Shown in pieces: positions 55,501-64,000 of a DNA stretch of 64,000 nt. Both the position numbers and the translations under genes were made by a program. Below the pieces are notes generated by a model, which was given only the letters and a program-made list of their open reading frames with translations, made no database searches and had not been told where the DNA came from. The stretch is from assembly GCF_042242105.1 (NCBI RefSeq), contig NC_092025.1:19113156-19177155 (forward strand). The letters are read 5' to 3'. Position 1 is the stretch's first letter; the number at the start of each line of letters is the position of its first letter. Origin of the DNA: Pempheris klunzingeri (Eukaryota; Chordata; Actinopteri; Acropomatiformes; Pempheridae).

Positions 55501-57149
55501 AACTAATAAACTAGCTAATTAGATTAGGGATCCATCAACAAGGTCCTCCAGTGTTAAGTTGAAAGTATGCATGTGTGCATGTGAGGAAAAACAACGATAC
55601 TTAAAACAACCTTATTCTAATCAGAAACTTTTTGTACCCTTAGATTAGTCGTTTCCAACCTTCTTGCTTGTGAGCCCCTGAAATGAAGCAATGTTTGCCC
55701 TCATGTATGCAAATGCATGTGAAAAACATTAGAGACACTCTTGAGTATAATGTAGAACAACATCATCACTACGAACCAGCCTCAAAACAAAGCCTGAAAG
55801 AGTCTCAGCCAAAAATGAGCATGATTTGTATATCGGGCCACATCAGCAAGTCTCTAACTGAATCGTCATTTCTCTTTTCCTTGTCTCGTCTGTCTCCATA
55901 TTTCACCAGCCTCTCCACGAGGTTTGGGACCGTGGCAGTGCCCAACATCCTTCTGTTCCAGGGGGCTAAACCCATGGCTCGCTTCAACCACACCGACAGA
56001 ACGCTGGAGATGCTCACCTCCTTCATTGCTAACCAGACAGGTACAAATCAAGCAGAAACAGTCTGAAATGATCATATAGTTTCACCAGCAGCGTTGTGCA
56101 GGTTCACACTTAACAAGATCTTGGTCAAGGTTCAGTTCACAAGGGTTACACTAACACTTAAATACACTAGTTCACTTTAATTTCCTCCTTTTTTTTCTTG
56201 CTTAAGGCTGCAGATCTTCCATAATGTAATCAACTACAAATCTGTCTGATTGTTGGGAAATTAAGTTAACTGGTCCTTTACAAAATGCTGATAGTTTGAC
56301 TTGGGTGGAGGAACTCTGCGGCTGTTCACACCCTTTGTTACTGATTTCTTGTTGTGGCAGATTTTTCCCAAGACTGTTCATATGCCTCAACTAAAATTTG
56401 TTGCGTTTGCTCAGAGGGTTTTTTTTCAGACCTGGTGGGCACAATTTACATCAAAATATAAAATTGTGTTTCCATTCCATATGGACTGGCTTCAGGAGCA
56501 GCCTCTGTGCTGCCACAGTGAATCAGCGACACCAGCGTGCCGTAAAAAACAGATCACTTCAGCTCAAACCTTCACATGAACGCGCTCTTTTAGCACGTTC
56601 ATGCACAACACTGAATACCACGTCTCCATTTAATTTTTTATGTTTGCCGACATTGACTTAAGCGATACCACCATTTCACTGCAACATCTGAATATCTGAC
56701 CCCTGAGGCTTTAAAATCTCCCCCATCTTTTTTTATATTCCCCCTATGTTTATTGTTTCTATTTTTACACTTCCTCTGTCTAAACTGTACGTATTTTTTC
56801 TTATATCTCCTCCTGTCTGCTGTGACGTTGTAAATTTCCCTGTCATGACTAATAAAGGAATATCTGAACTGATCTGATCTTAGGTTTCAGTGGATTCCAA
56901 CACTGCTCACCAGGCCTAATGTGCTCTCTGATAAACTGTTTATGTGTCTCAGGGTTTGAAGTCAGCCCGGACAGGAGCGTGATGGATGCGGACCGTCTGG
57001 GCCCCCTCCCCAGCGTCCCAGTGAGGAGCATCGACTGGCTGCTGGTCTTCTCCGTCCTCTTCATCACGGGCTTCACCACGTACGCCATCCTTCGCACTGA
57101 CAGCATCCGATGGCTCATACCGGGACAGGAGCACGAGCATCAGGACTGA
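52576..57149 (+). CDS. txndc15: Thioredoxin domain-containing protein 15
   Basis: Type I ER/ciliary membrane protein with a thioredoxin-like lumenal domain; human TXNDC15 is a ciliopathy (Meckel-Gruber) gene linked to ciliogenesis and Hedgehog signalling. Six coding exons: 52576-52662, 53273-53592, 54416-54562, 55205-55368, 55910-56040, 56953-57149, giving about 348 residues (human 360). The exon 1 base count is the least certain part. Order: signal peptide ([15 protein letters not shown]); an acidic, poorly conserved lumenal region; [13 protein letters not shown]; the thioredoxin fold with [14 protein letters not shown], where the active site is Cys-x-x-Ser rather than CxxC (also so in human, WCRFS); the strongly conserved [20 protein letters not shown]; then a C-terminal membrane span ([14 protein letters not shown]) and a short tail ending near [12 protein letters not shown]. 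The exon 2 donor is weak (CAG followed by GTCATT). Stop TGA at 57147-57149. Confidence 0.92.
53203..53224 (+). repeat. (CTAT)n tetranucleotide repeat
   Basis: About five CTAT units in txndc15 intron 1, roughly 50 bases upstream of exon 2. Confidence 0.8.
54100..54260 (+). repeat. TAATCGATTAATCG-type repeat end in txndc15 intron 2
   Basis: Holds the family's terminal words: AGAGCTGAAACAATTAATTG, then ATCGACGGAAAACAAC, then ACTGATCGATTAATCATTTA. It is truncated to one end. Confidence 0.6.
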
Positions 57150-57300
57150 AAAATGGCACACAGGCTGAAAGTCATTGGATGTAAACAATTATTTCATTTC
57201 GTTTGTTGATGGAATTAACAATTGATAATTTGCTTCAAGTGTTTGATGAACTGAATAAATTAATGTGAGCTGTGGTGATTTATAATAAAGAAAGTAATGT
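57150..57300 (+). terminator. txndc15 3' UTR with poly(A) signals
   Basis: Two AATAAA hexamers, at 57254-57259 and 57284-57289. The second is followed by TAATGTTTTGTTGCTGTT, a good T/G-rich downstream element. The UTR is about 140-160 bases. Confidence 0.65.
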
Positions 57301-57822
57301 TTTGTTGCTGTTAACATTTCAGGACTTTTGGCTATATAAGGCTAGAGGCGTGTGTTTCTTTTTCAGGTCTTTGTGTCAGATATCCCCTTGCAGCCATAAT
57401 CCTGAGGTTCAAAGTACAAAACAGTAACTTAAAGGTTTCTGAAGTGAGGGAGGAGGCAGCTCGCATAAAGCACAAGCTGCAGCGGAGTGTTTACCCACCT
57501 TTTTAAACCTACATGAATGGTGCACTTCAAACAAGTCATTTCATATAAACACATAATCAGAGGTTGTCTTCGGTATGATATATGCAGTAATATGCACCTT
57601 TAAGAATAAATGATTTTGTATTAATTTAGTCATGATCACTGAGAGGATGGGCTGGTTTGACCAAGACCTGGTGGTGTCATTTTGGCACAAGCCAGACTCC
57701 TGTGGGAAATATGGGATTTTATTCAGGCACTGAACTGAACAGCTCTGGTAGAGTGAGAGAGGACAGGCACGGAGCAGAAGAGGTGGTTGTTGAGGAGGAG
57801 GACAGCCGACGAATCGCCGGTT
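57301..57822. other. txndc15-pcbd2 intergenic region and pcbd2 5' UTR
   Basis: About 500 bases with no gene. The last 100 bases are purine- and CpG-richer and probably hold the pcbd2 promoter and leader. No strong TATA box or named site was seen. Confidence 0.45.
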
Positions 57823-59394
57823 ATGTCAGGGTTAATGTTTAGCCTGAGGCCGAGCAGCTCATGGCCCTGCCGCCGCCTGCTGAGGCTGGGCAGTCTGCTG
57901 CCGCCGCCGCTCTCCAGGAACGAGTCGTCTAAAATGGTGAGTGCTGCAGTGACAGTCGGTGTTTTAGCATTAGCATTCATAAGCATCTTATCCACTCCAT
58001 GCGAGGCTGGGGTTATGTGCATGTCAGTGTAATCTCATGGGACACACGAGAACTGCACAAACTTGTTGGCTGCGAAATGGCAAGCGGCGATATCTCCCCT
58101 GCGTAGCATGAAAAGCACGGACGCCAAACTCAATTCAAAATACTCTGAATTTAATGTCTACACGCATTACTGTAGATTGACCTATGTATGAAGCAGAATA
58201 TGAATATACCCTTGGATTTCTTCAGAGCAATGCTATAATTCGGCGTAAAGACTTTGTTGTATATAAGCCTCCAGACAATATTAGCTTGAAATTTCGACTT
58301 TAAGAGTTCACCCGTGCCCTCTTCTCTCCTTGTGTATTTCGTTATTTGGGACTTCAATTCTGTGAGCATTTGCGATGCTATAAAGTTAAAGATTTCGAGA
58401 TTGAGTTTGAATGTGTGCATTATTAAGCTGCCGAATTGAACATTGAGTTGTAAAAAGTCAGAAAATTGTTCTATTTTTATTACTGTGAGTGTGAGTTTTA
58501 CAAATATTAAATCAATGCAGGATTAATAATGAAGTTTGGTGTGATTTTTGAATGCATAATGGAGAATTCCCGCTCAGTAATTATACAGGTAAATATGAAT
58601 ATCACAGTAACATGCATATAACTTTAATGTCTGTGTGGCCACTGCCAGTTTGGTTACTGTTTAGGACACCTTTAGTACTCATTATTGGTGCTGTGCTGCC
58701 ACCGTGCGGACGCAGCACTGAAAGTGACACCTGAATTTGTAATGAAGCGGATCTCAAACTTTACTTAAAGTCTGTTCTTCCACAGTGGAAGGAAAAGGCT
58801 GAATCAGCACGCTTGAACTGAGCTTGCAGGCTGTGTTAGAAGAATCCACCCCTTCCAAAAAAAACCCCTATAATATATGATATAATTTGTTGTTATGAGT
58901 ACGTATATTGTTCCTGTTCTTATTCTTATTGTTGTAGTTTATTTCTTACTTTTTTACTGTATATAGAGAGACAAGTTTCACCTGAGTCAAATTCCTTGTT
59001 TGCTTGTACAAACTTGGCCAAATAAAGTTGATTCTGATTTGATTTGTCAGTTAAAATGTCATTTGTAGAGATGTGATATTAAACAAAGATTATTTCCACA
59101 AAAACAACAGTGTGTTCATATTTAGTGCGCCTTATACAGCTCAGCACAGCAGACTGAGAAAAGAGAATAAACACAGAATAATGTCTCTTTCTGATGTATA
59201 ATGGGGACAAAAACAACAAAAAGATGATATACGCATTTTGAGCTTTGTGTGTGTTTGTCTCCAGTCGTCAGACTCCCACTGGCTCTCCTCTACCGACCGG
59301 GATCAGATGGTGATGGAGCTCAGGGCCACAGGCTGGGTGGAGGTGGACAACCGCGATGCCATCTTCAAAGAGCTTCACTTTAAAACCTTTAATC

Positions 59395-59396
<2 letters not shown>
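57823..59396 (+). CDS. pcbd2: Pterin-4a-carbinolamine dehydratase 2 (5' part, continues past the window)
   Basis: PCBD2/DCoH2 dehydrates 4a-hydroxytetrahydrobiopterin during cofactor recycling and also stabilises HNF1 dimers. Two coding exons are visible. Exon 1 (57823-57936) encodes a Ser/Arg/Leu-rich N-terminus resembling a mitochondrial presequence, starting MSGLMFSLRPSSSWPCRRLL; an in-frame second ATG at 57835 could also be used. Exon 2 (59265-59396) encodes a segment with WLSSTDRDQMVMELRATGW and DAIFKELHFKTFNQ, matching human ERNQAILDLKAAGW and DAIYKEFSFHNFNQ and ending at the same Gln boundary. The catalytic exons (AFGFMSRVAL, NHHPEWFNVY type) are not present up to base 64000, so intron 2 exceeds 4.6 kb or the gene ends beyond the window. 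The exon 2 donor is the first GT of a GT microsatellite. Confidence 0.85.

Positions 59397-59486
<90 letters not shown>
59397..59486 (+). repeat. (GT)n microsatellite, about 45 units, starting at the pcbd2 exon 2 donor
   Basis: An uninterrupted GT run beginning directly after the CAG that closes exon 2. Confidence 0.97.
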
Positions 59487-59487
<1 letters not shown>

Positions 59488-59604
59488 GCTTTATGATGTT
59501 AGAAGATTTTTGTAAAATTAGTAAAAGTGTAAAATTTTAGCACTTGTTTTGCTTTAGTTTCGGGTTCAGAGTCAGGTTTAAGGCTAAGATTAAATTTAGA
59601 AAAG

Positions 59605-59925
59605 ACTGACCGTTAAATCAATTAGTGCCACAAATAATGATTTGTTTCATTATTGAGTATTTTCTGAATTACTTTGTTATTTGGTTGGTCAATAAAATGT
59701 CTATCTCAGTTTCCAAACGCTCAAGGTAACATCAGCCGTCTAAAACCCAAAGACATTCAACTTACAATGATTTAAAACAGCAAATCCTCACATTTAAGGA
59801 ACTGGAACCAAATGCTTTTTGGCATTTCTGCTTGAAAAATAAATCATTCAATGATTTGATTTTCAAAATAGCTGCTGATTCATTCTGTTGATCGATGAAT
59901 CGACTAATCGTTTCTGCTGTAAAAT
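59605..59925 (+). repeat. TAATCGATTAATCG-type dispersed repeat in pcbd2 intron 2
   Basis: Nearly full span: TTGGTTGGTCAATAAAATGT, then AAAACCCAAAGACATTCAAC, then GCAAATCCTCACATTTAAGG, then AACTGGAACCAAATG, and the end GTTGATCGATGAATCGACTA / ATCGTTTCTGCTGTAAAA. It matches the family in opposite order to the copy at 22515. Confidence 0.7.
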
Positions 59926-60050
59926 CAACACTGTCAGGTCTGTACTGAATGATCAGGAACAGTCAAGTCAGTATGATTTCCTGTTTCCTGTTATACAAAC
60001 ACGTAGCTAAAAGTTTCAGTAAAATAATTTTGCTCCTCAAATTATTGAAA

Positions 60051-60070
60051 CACACACACACACACACACA
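60051..60070 (+). repeat. (CA)n short repeat
   Basis: About ten CA units within pcbd2 intron 2. Confidence 0.85.
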
Positions 60071-63000
60071 AATACAGACACAGGCAGTTGACATCTGCCT
60101 CTGTCTTTTTAGTTTTTTCATTCCAGACATCTGGTAGAGTCTGGGATGAACCTTTTTTTTTTAGTTTTTGTAGAAATCTGTGGTCTTCGGGGGGCTGTTG
60201 TTCGCTTGCTGGAGGTTTGTTTGATGGGGATCAGGGTGCAGACCCCAGACTCACGGCCGTCTCGCTAACCATCGGAAACACACAAATTCATCCGTGTTTA
60301 TACGCTGATTGGTTGCAGGTGGAGCAGGGCGCAGGTTCCTCTCTGCTTTCAATGGTTTCAATTGGTCTGTGAGTTTTTTTTTTCTTCCTATATGCAAAGA
60401 AAAGTACTGCTGACTATTAAAAGGCGGTTTATGATAGAAGCCATCAGTGGGGCTCTGATGCAGCAGTGCATGCTGGAAAATGGAGGAAGTGAAAGAGGAC
60501 ATAAAGTCATGTGATGTTAGGTTGATAATACCAAAGTGATTTTGATGATTTATCTATATGTGGTAAATAATATACATGAAAGACAGATTTATTCTTTGTG
60601 TCCCTTCACTGACTAAATAATCTGACTTAGTAAAATTGTGTTCTCATAGTCTTTTCATTACCAATCTGTTTTAATTCAACTGAATTACTCTCTTTCCTCA
60701 GACAACGACATGAAACTCATCTCTGCTTTTTCATGTTTGCGAAACATGCCCGACTCCTCAGTACTTCAGTGTTTAACGTTGTCTCAAAATGAGCAGCTGA
60801 GCAACAACTTTTCCCAAATAAAATACAGTCCAAACCAAACAAAGTTATGATTCATATCAGGAAATATTTGATCAGAGGCTAACTAAACCAGACGCTGAAG
60901 CTAAACAAGCATTCAGTGCCAAATTTTGAAACTCTACAGCTTTTGTTGCTTTATCCTACAAACACGTGTTGGTCAGTTCTCAGCAAGTTGTGGGTTCATA
61001 TCAGAGCTTTTGACATAATATCTGTGTGCATCCTTTGCATATTGTTATTAACACAATAATTAGCTCGAAGCGCTTTCTAAGCCACCCAAGGACGCTGCAC
61101 GTGGATTGTTTAAAACAGAAAAAGTGAAAACAGATACAAACAGGAGTAAAATAGCAGTAAAGTAGAACTGACACAGTGTGTGTTTAGTTGGTCTCTTTTT
61201 ACGACATTCTGCACTTGCGTAAAATTCACCAAAGCTTGTCAAATCATGGAAATGCAGTATAAATTGTATTTCTGGTGAATATTCTAAGCTCAAGATCCAC
61301 TTACTAGCTTTTTCTGGTGCTTTCAGCTGTATTCTATGGTCATCTGTCCCATTATTGTGACCCTAATTTGGTCCCTTCACATTTGGCCTGTAGTTAAAGC
61401 CATGGGATGTGACTGAAAGCCCCAGAAAAAAAAGCTAGTAAATGAACATATCACACATGACGTGTATTTGTACTGTGTTTTTATTGTGAAAAGGATTTCT
61501 TTTCGGAGTACATTGGAGTGTTATATGATCTAACATTTAATGTGCTTGTTGTACCAGACAGGTGCGGTTTATCACATCACTGTAGGTCAGATAGAAAAAA
61601 ATGGACTGTCTCAACAACATCACACTTACATTGACCTACATGCCAGCTAACACCAGCTCTGTTACCTCTGGAGGTAAAAGAAACACTAAAATGTATATGT
61701 AAATGTGTTTTGGCACAGTGTTTGGTCGCCAGTCTGCTGCTTTGCCTCAGCATTTGGCGAAGTAAACTGCAACATCTCAAGGCCACTTAGCGGACTTCCT
61801 CTAATCCTGTCGTTAGTTGTTTTAGCCCCTAAAATAGTCTGTTTTTACACTTCCCCGTGTTTGAAGTCGAGGGGCGGGCGCTGACCTCCCCCATCTGCTC
61901 CTCCCGGCTCTAAAGCCTCTCCTCTTACCCCGACGCGTCAGGATGCATTACGCTGAGACACGCCAGGCAGCCAGTTGGCAGCAATTGGGGTTTCGATCAG
62001 AATGATTTCTTTCACAAACAATCAAATTGGTTAAAATGTTTCATCTGGTTCACAAACCACTAACAACCCCATCATTCTTTCTGGTAGATGTGCAGCACTC
62101 GTTGCCACCCTCCTTTCCCGTCTCTGTCTCTCTGTCTTTGTCTGTCTCTCATTCCCACTCTGTGCCCCATGTTATTGGTCGAAGGAGCTCATGTTGTTCC
62201 AATTTCACATGCTGGCAACTCTCTCTGTCTTTCTTTCTTTCTTTCACTCTTTTATTCTCTCTCAGCCAACCCTCCCCACTTCTCTGATGCATTTTCACAA
62301 AAACTCCAGCTCTAGTTTTTCATGGCTGTTCTTAAAGGGGTTCTTAAAGAGAGGAATGAAGATGAGGAGCGACATGCTGGCCGATCTCCATTCGCCACTT
62401 ATCTCCGAGTGATGGGCTTGAGGAAATCAGATCCCCGAGAGTTTATAATGAGAATAACAAATCCCCTCCCTGTGAGTTGAAACGCTTCCTCTTGTTGTCT
62501 GTAGGGGGCGGTAGAGGTGTGTCAATGACTGTGTGTCCACAGTGGCAGTTTGTTGGAGTGGAGCTGAATACATGAGGCACAGAGCCACTCATGCAAATTA
62601 ACTTAAAAAAAAAAGAGGATGACAGCTGGATTTGCTTCTCCAAGTTTATTTTTGTTTGATTACAGCAAGTGGAAAGTGTTATGATGCTGTTGTGAGCAGC
62701 TCAGGAATTTATCTGCGGCATGCGGGTAAACTGTGCGTTGTGAATGGCAGTAGTATGAGAGTTATTTTCCTCATTAAGTCCGGTGATATTTAATCAGGTT
62801 TGAGGGGTAAAATCCTCCTTCTGGAGTCGCTTTGGTCAGTGAGAATCCCTGCAATCATATGTGGAAATATCTGTTTGTGTGTGTGTCTTTAATATTGTAC
62901 ATTTTGGTTAGAATTGTGCTTGTTTTTAAGTTGCGGTCACTGATATTGTTTACGCATCAAGCTTTATGTTATGTATGTTTACAGCTGACCATCTGCTTCA

Positions 63001-63079
63001 CATTTCAGTGGATGAAGTGGAAACATTCATGCGACACTGAAATGGGTGAAAAGTGAAAAGGGTAACCATAAGATGCAGT

Positions 63080-63102
63080 TAGTGTGTGTGTGTGTGTGTG
63101 TG
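63080..63102 (+). repeat. (TG)n short repeat
   Basis: About eleven TG units, followed by a G-run. Confidence 0.85.
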
Positions 63103-63379
63103 TAGGGGGGGTGAGCTGTGCATGCTCAACTGTTGTGTTGTGTTAGCTGAAGTTGACAACGATGGCATCCATCTTTCCCCACAAATATTCAGTCTTGCAG
63201 TGATGAGAAAAAAAATCACTCACAAGCTGCATTTAGGATGGAATACATGGCTGGTTATTGTCTCGAGTCTCTCCTGCGAAGTGAACAAGCCCCTCCTTAC
63301 TTAAGAGAGAAGTGTTTAGTCAGGTAAATGTCTGTGTGTGGAGTGCAGGCTTTGAATATTTGAGTGTTATTCAACAATC

Positions 63380-63480
63380 ACTTTGGATTATGGGAAATCT
63401 CGACATTTTGAAGACTAAATTATTGATTAATTGACCAATTAAATAACATTATCCTGCAGATAATAAAACTATAGCTTTAG
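63380..63480 (+). repeat. Fragment of TAATCGATTAATCG-type repeat
   Basis: Words GGGAAATCTCGACATTTTGA and ATTATTGATTAATTGACCAA match the terminal part of the family; the rest is missing or too diverged. Confidence 0.4.
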
Positions 63481-64000
63481 CTTTATCTAGGGTGCTAATT
63501 TAGGAATAACAGAGCGAATCATCAGCCGAATGGTTGAGTTTAAATGTGCAGCAGCTACAGCTACTATGCAGTTATAATGGCTACCAAAGCGTTAGTAATG
63601 AGCAATGGTGACTTCAAGTCAAATCAGCATTCATTAGAGGTATTTGGAGTGGAGGGGGTGTAAGGACTCACAGGATACGTTGCTGTATTAACCAATATGA
63701 TACAATAGACTACATCCTTAGTAAATATTTGGATCACTCACTCAGTGGTATCTTCCTAGTGGGGGCTATATTGCTGCATAATGTTCACCTGACCTGCCAG
63801 TGACTTCTGTACATGTCCATACATAAGATGCAAAGATGTATATCAACAGATCAGTTTGAAAGGGTCAGCAGTCAGGCATCCAAATAATTCATGGAGCGGG
63901 AAGTGAGTTAGTTGGCCACATCCAGCCTCAAAATGAGCTCATAAATGTCACAGACTGATGCAGTAAAACTCCACAGAGCTGCTTTAGAAGCTGATTTGAG

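Larger units (their letters stand above)
59487..64000 (+). other. pcbd2 intron 2 (to window end)
   Basis: No exon is recognised on either strand over 4.5 kb. It contains two relics of the TAATCGATTAATCG-type repeat, short CA and TG runs (60051-60070; 63080-63102), a pyrimidine-rich patch (about 62100-62280), and a non-repetitive segment at about 61860-62650 that may be regulatory. Confidence 0.55.

Noticed and set aside
59487-64000. Search for the remaining pcbd2 exons and for pitx1 or catsper3 exons
   Set aside because: None of the expected residues (NHHPEWFNVY and so on) appear in any frame; the region is left as intron.

Overview
This window is vertebrate nuclear DNA, almost certainly from a ray-finned (percomorph-type) fish. 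It carries single-copy vertebrate genes split by GT-AG introns, many of them short; long CA/GT and GA simple repeats; many diverged copies of a TAATCGATTAATCG-type dispersed repeat that I know from teleost genomes; and one fish-type TRIM gene. Gene order matches the human 5q31 block SEC24A - CAMLG - DDX46 - C5orf24 - TXNDC15 - PCBD2. I recognised the genes by translating exons and comparing them with family sequences from memory; no database was searched.

Layout, left to right. At 1-2790 there is no recognisable coding sequence, but a minus-strand splice donor near 2788 marks the first exon of a divergent transcript (sar1b by synteny, not seen directly). A compact promoter zone (about 2790-3780) separates it from sec24a (+, 23 coding exons, 3785-20691). 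Then come caml/camlg (+, 4 coding exons, 23273-26289), ddx46 (+, 23 coding exons, 30089-41610), the c5orf24 homologue (+, one coding exon, 44339-44959, with a probable upstream non-coding exon and a long 3' UTR), a single-exon finTRIM-like gene on the minus strand (50293-51540), txndc15 (+, 6 coding exons, 52576-57149), and the first two coding exons of pcbd2 (57823-59396). The rest of pcbd2 lies beyond the right edge.

Functionally these are mostly housekeeping genes. Sec24a selects cargo for COPII vesicles. Caml is the ER receptor for tail-anchored protein insertion. Ddx46 (Prp5) is a U2 snRNP remodelling helicase. The c5orf24 homologue is a small protein with AT-hook-like repeats. Txndc15 is an ER thioredoxin-like membrane protein. 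Pcbd2 is a pterin carbinolamine dehydratase and HNF1 cofactor. The outlier is the TRIM gene. It is absent from the human block as I know it, lies on the opposite strand, is intronless, lacks the usual C-terminal B30.2/SPRY domain, has a textbook interferon-response element just upstream of its start codon, and sits between two short direct repeats. It looks like a lineage-specific immune gene lodged in a conserved block.

No tRNA, rRNA, CRISPR, endogenous retrovirus or virus-like element was recognised. Exon limits are read by eye from splice sites and reading frame. UTR ends and promoter elements are inferred from motifs only.
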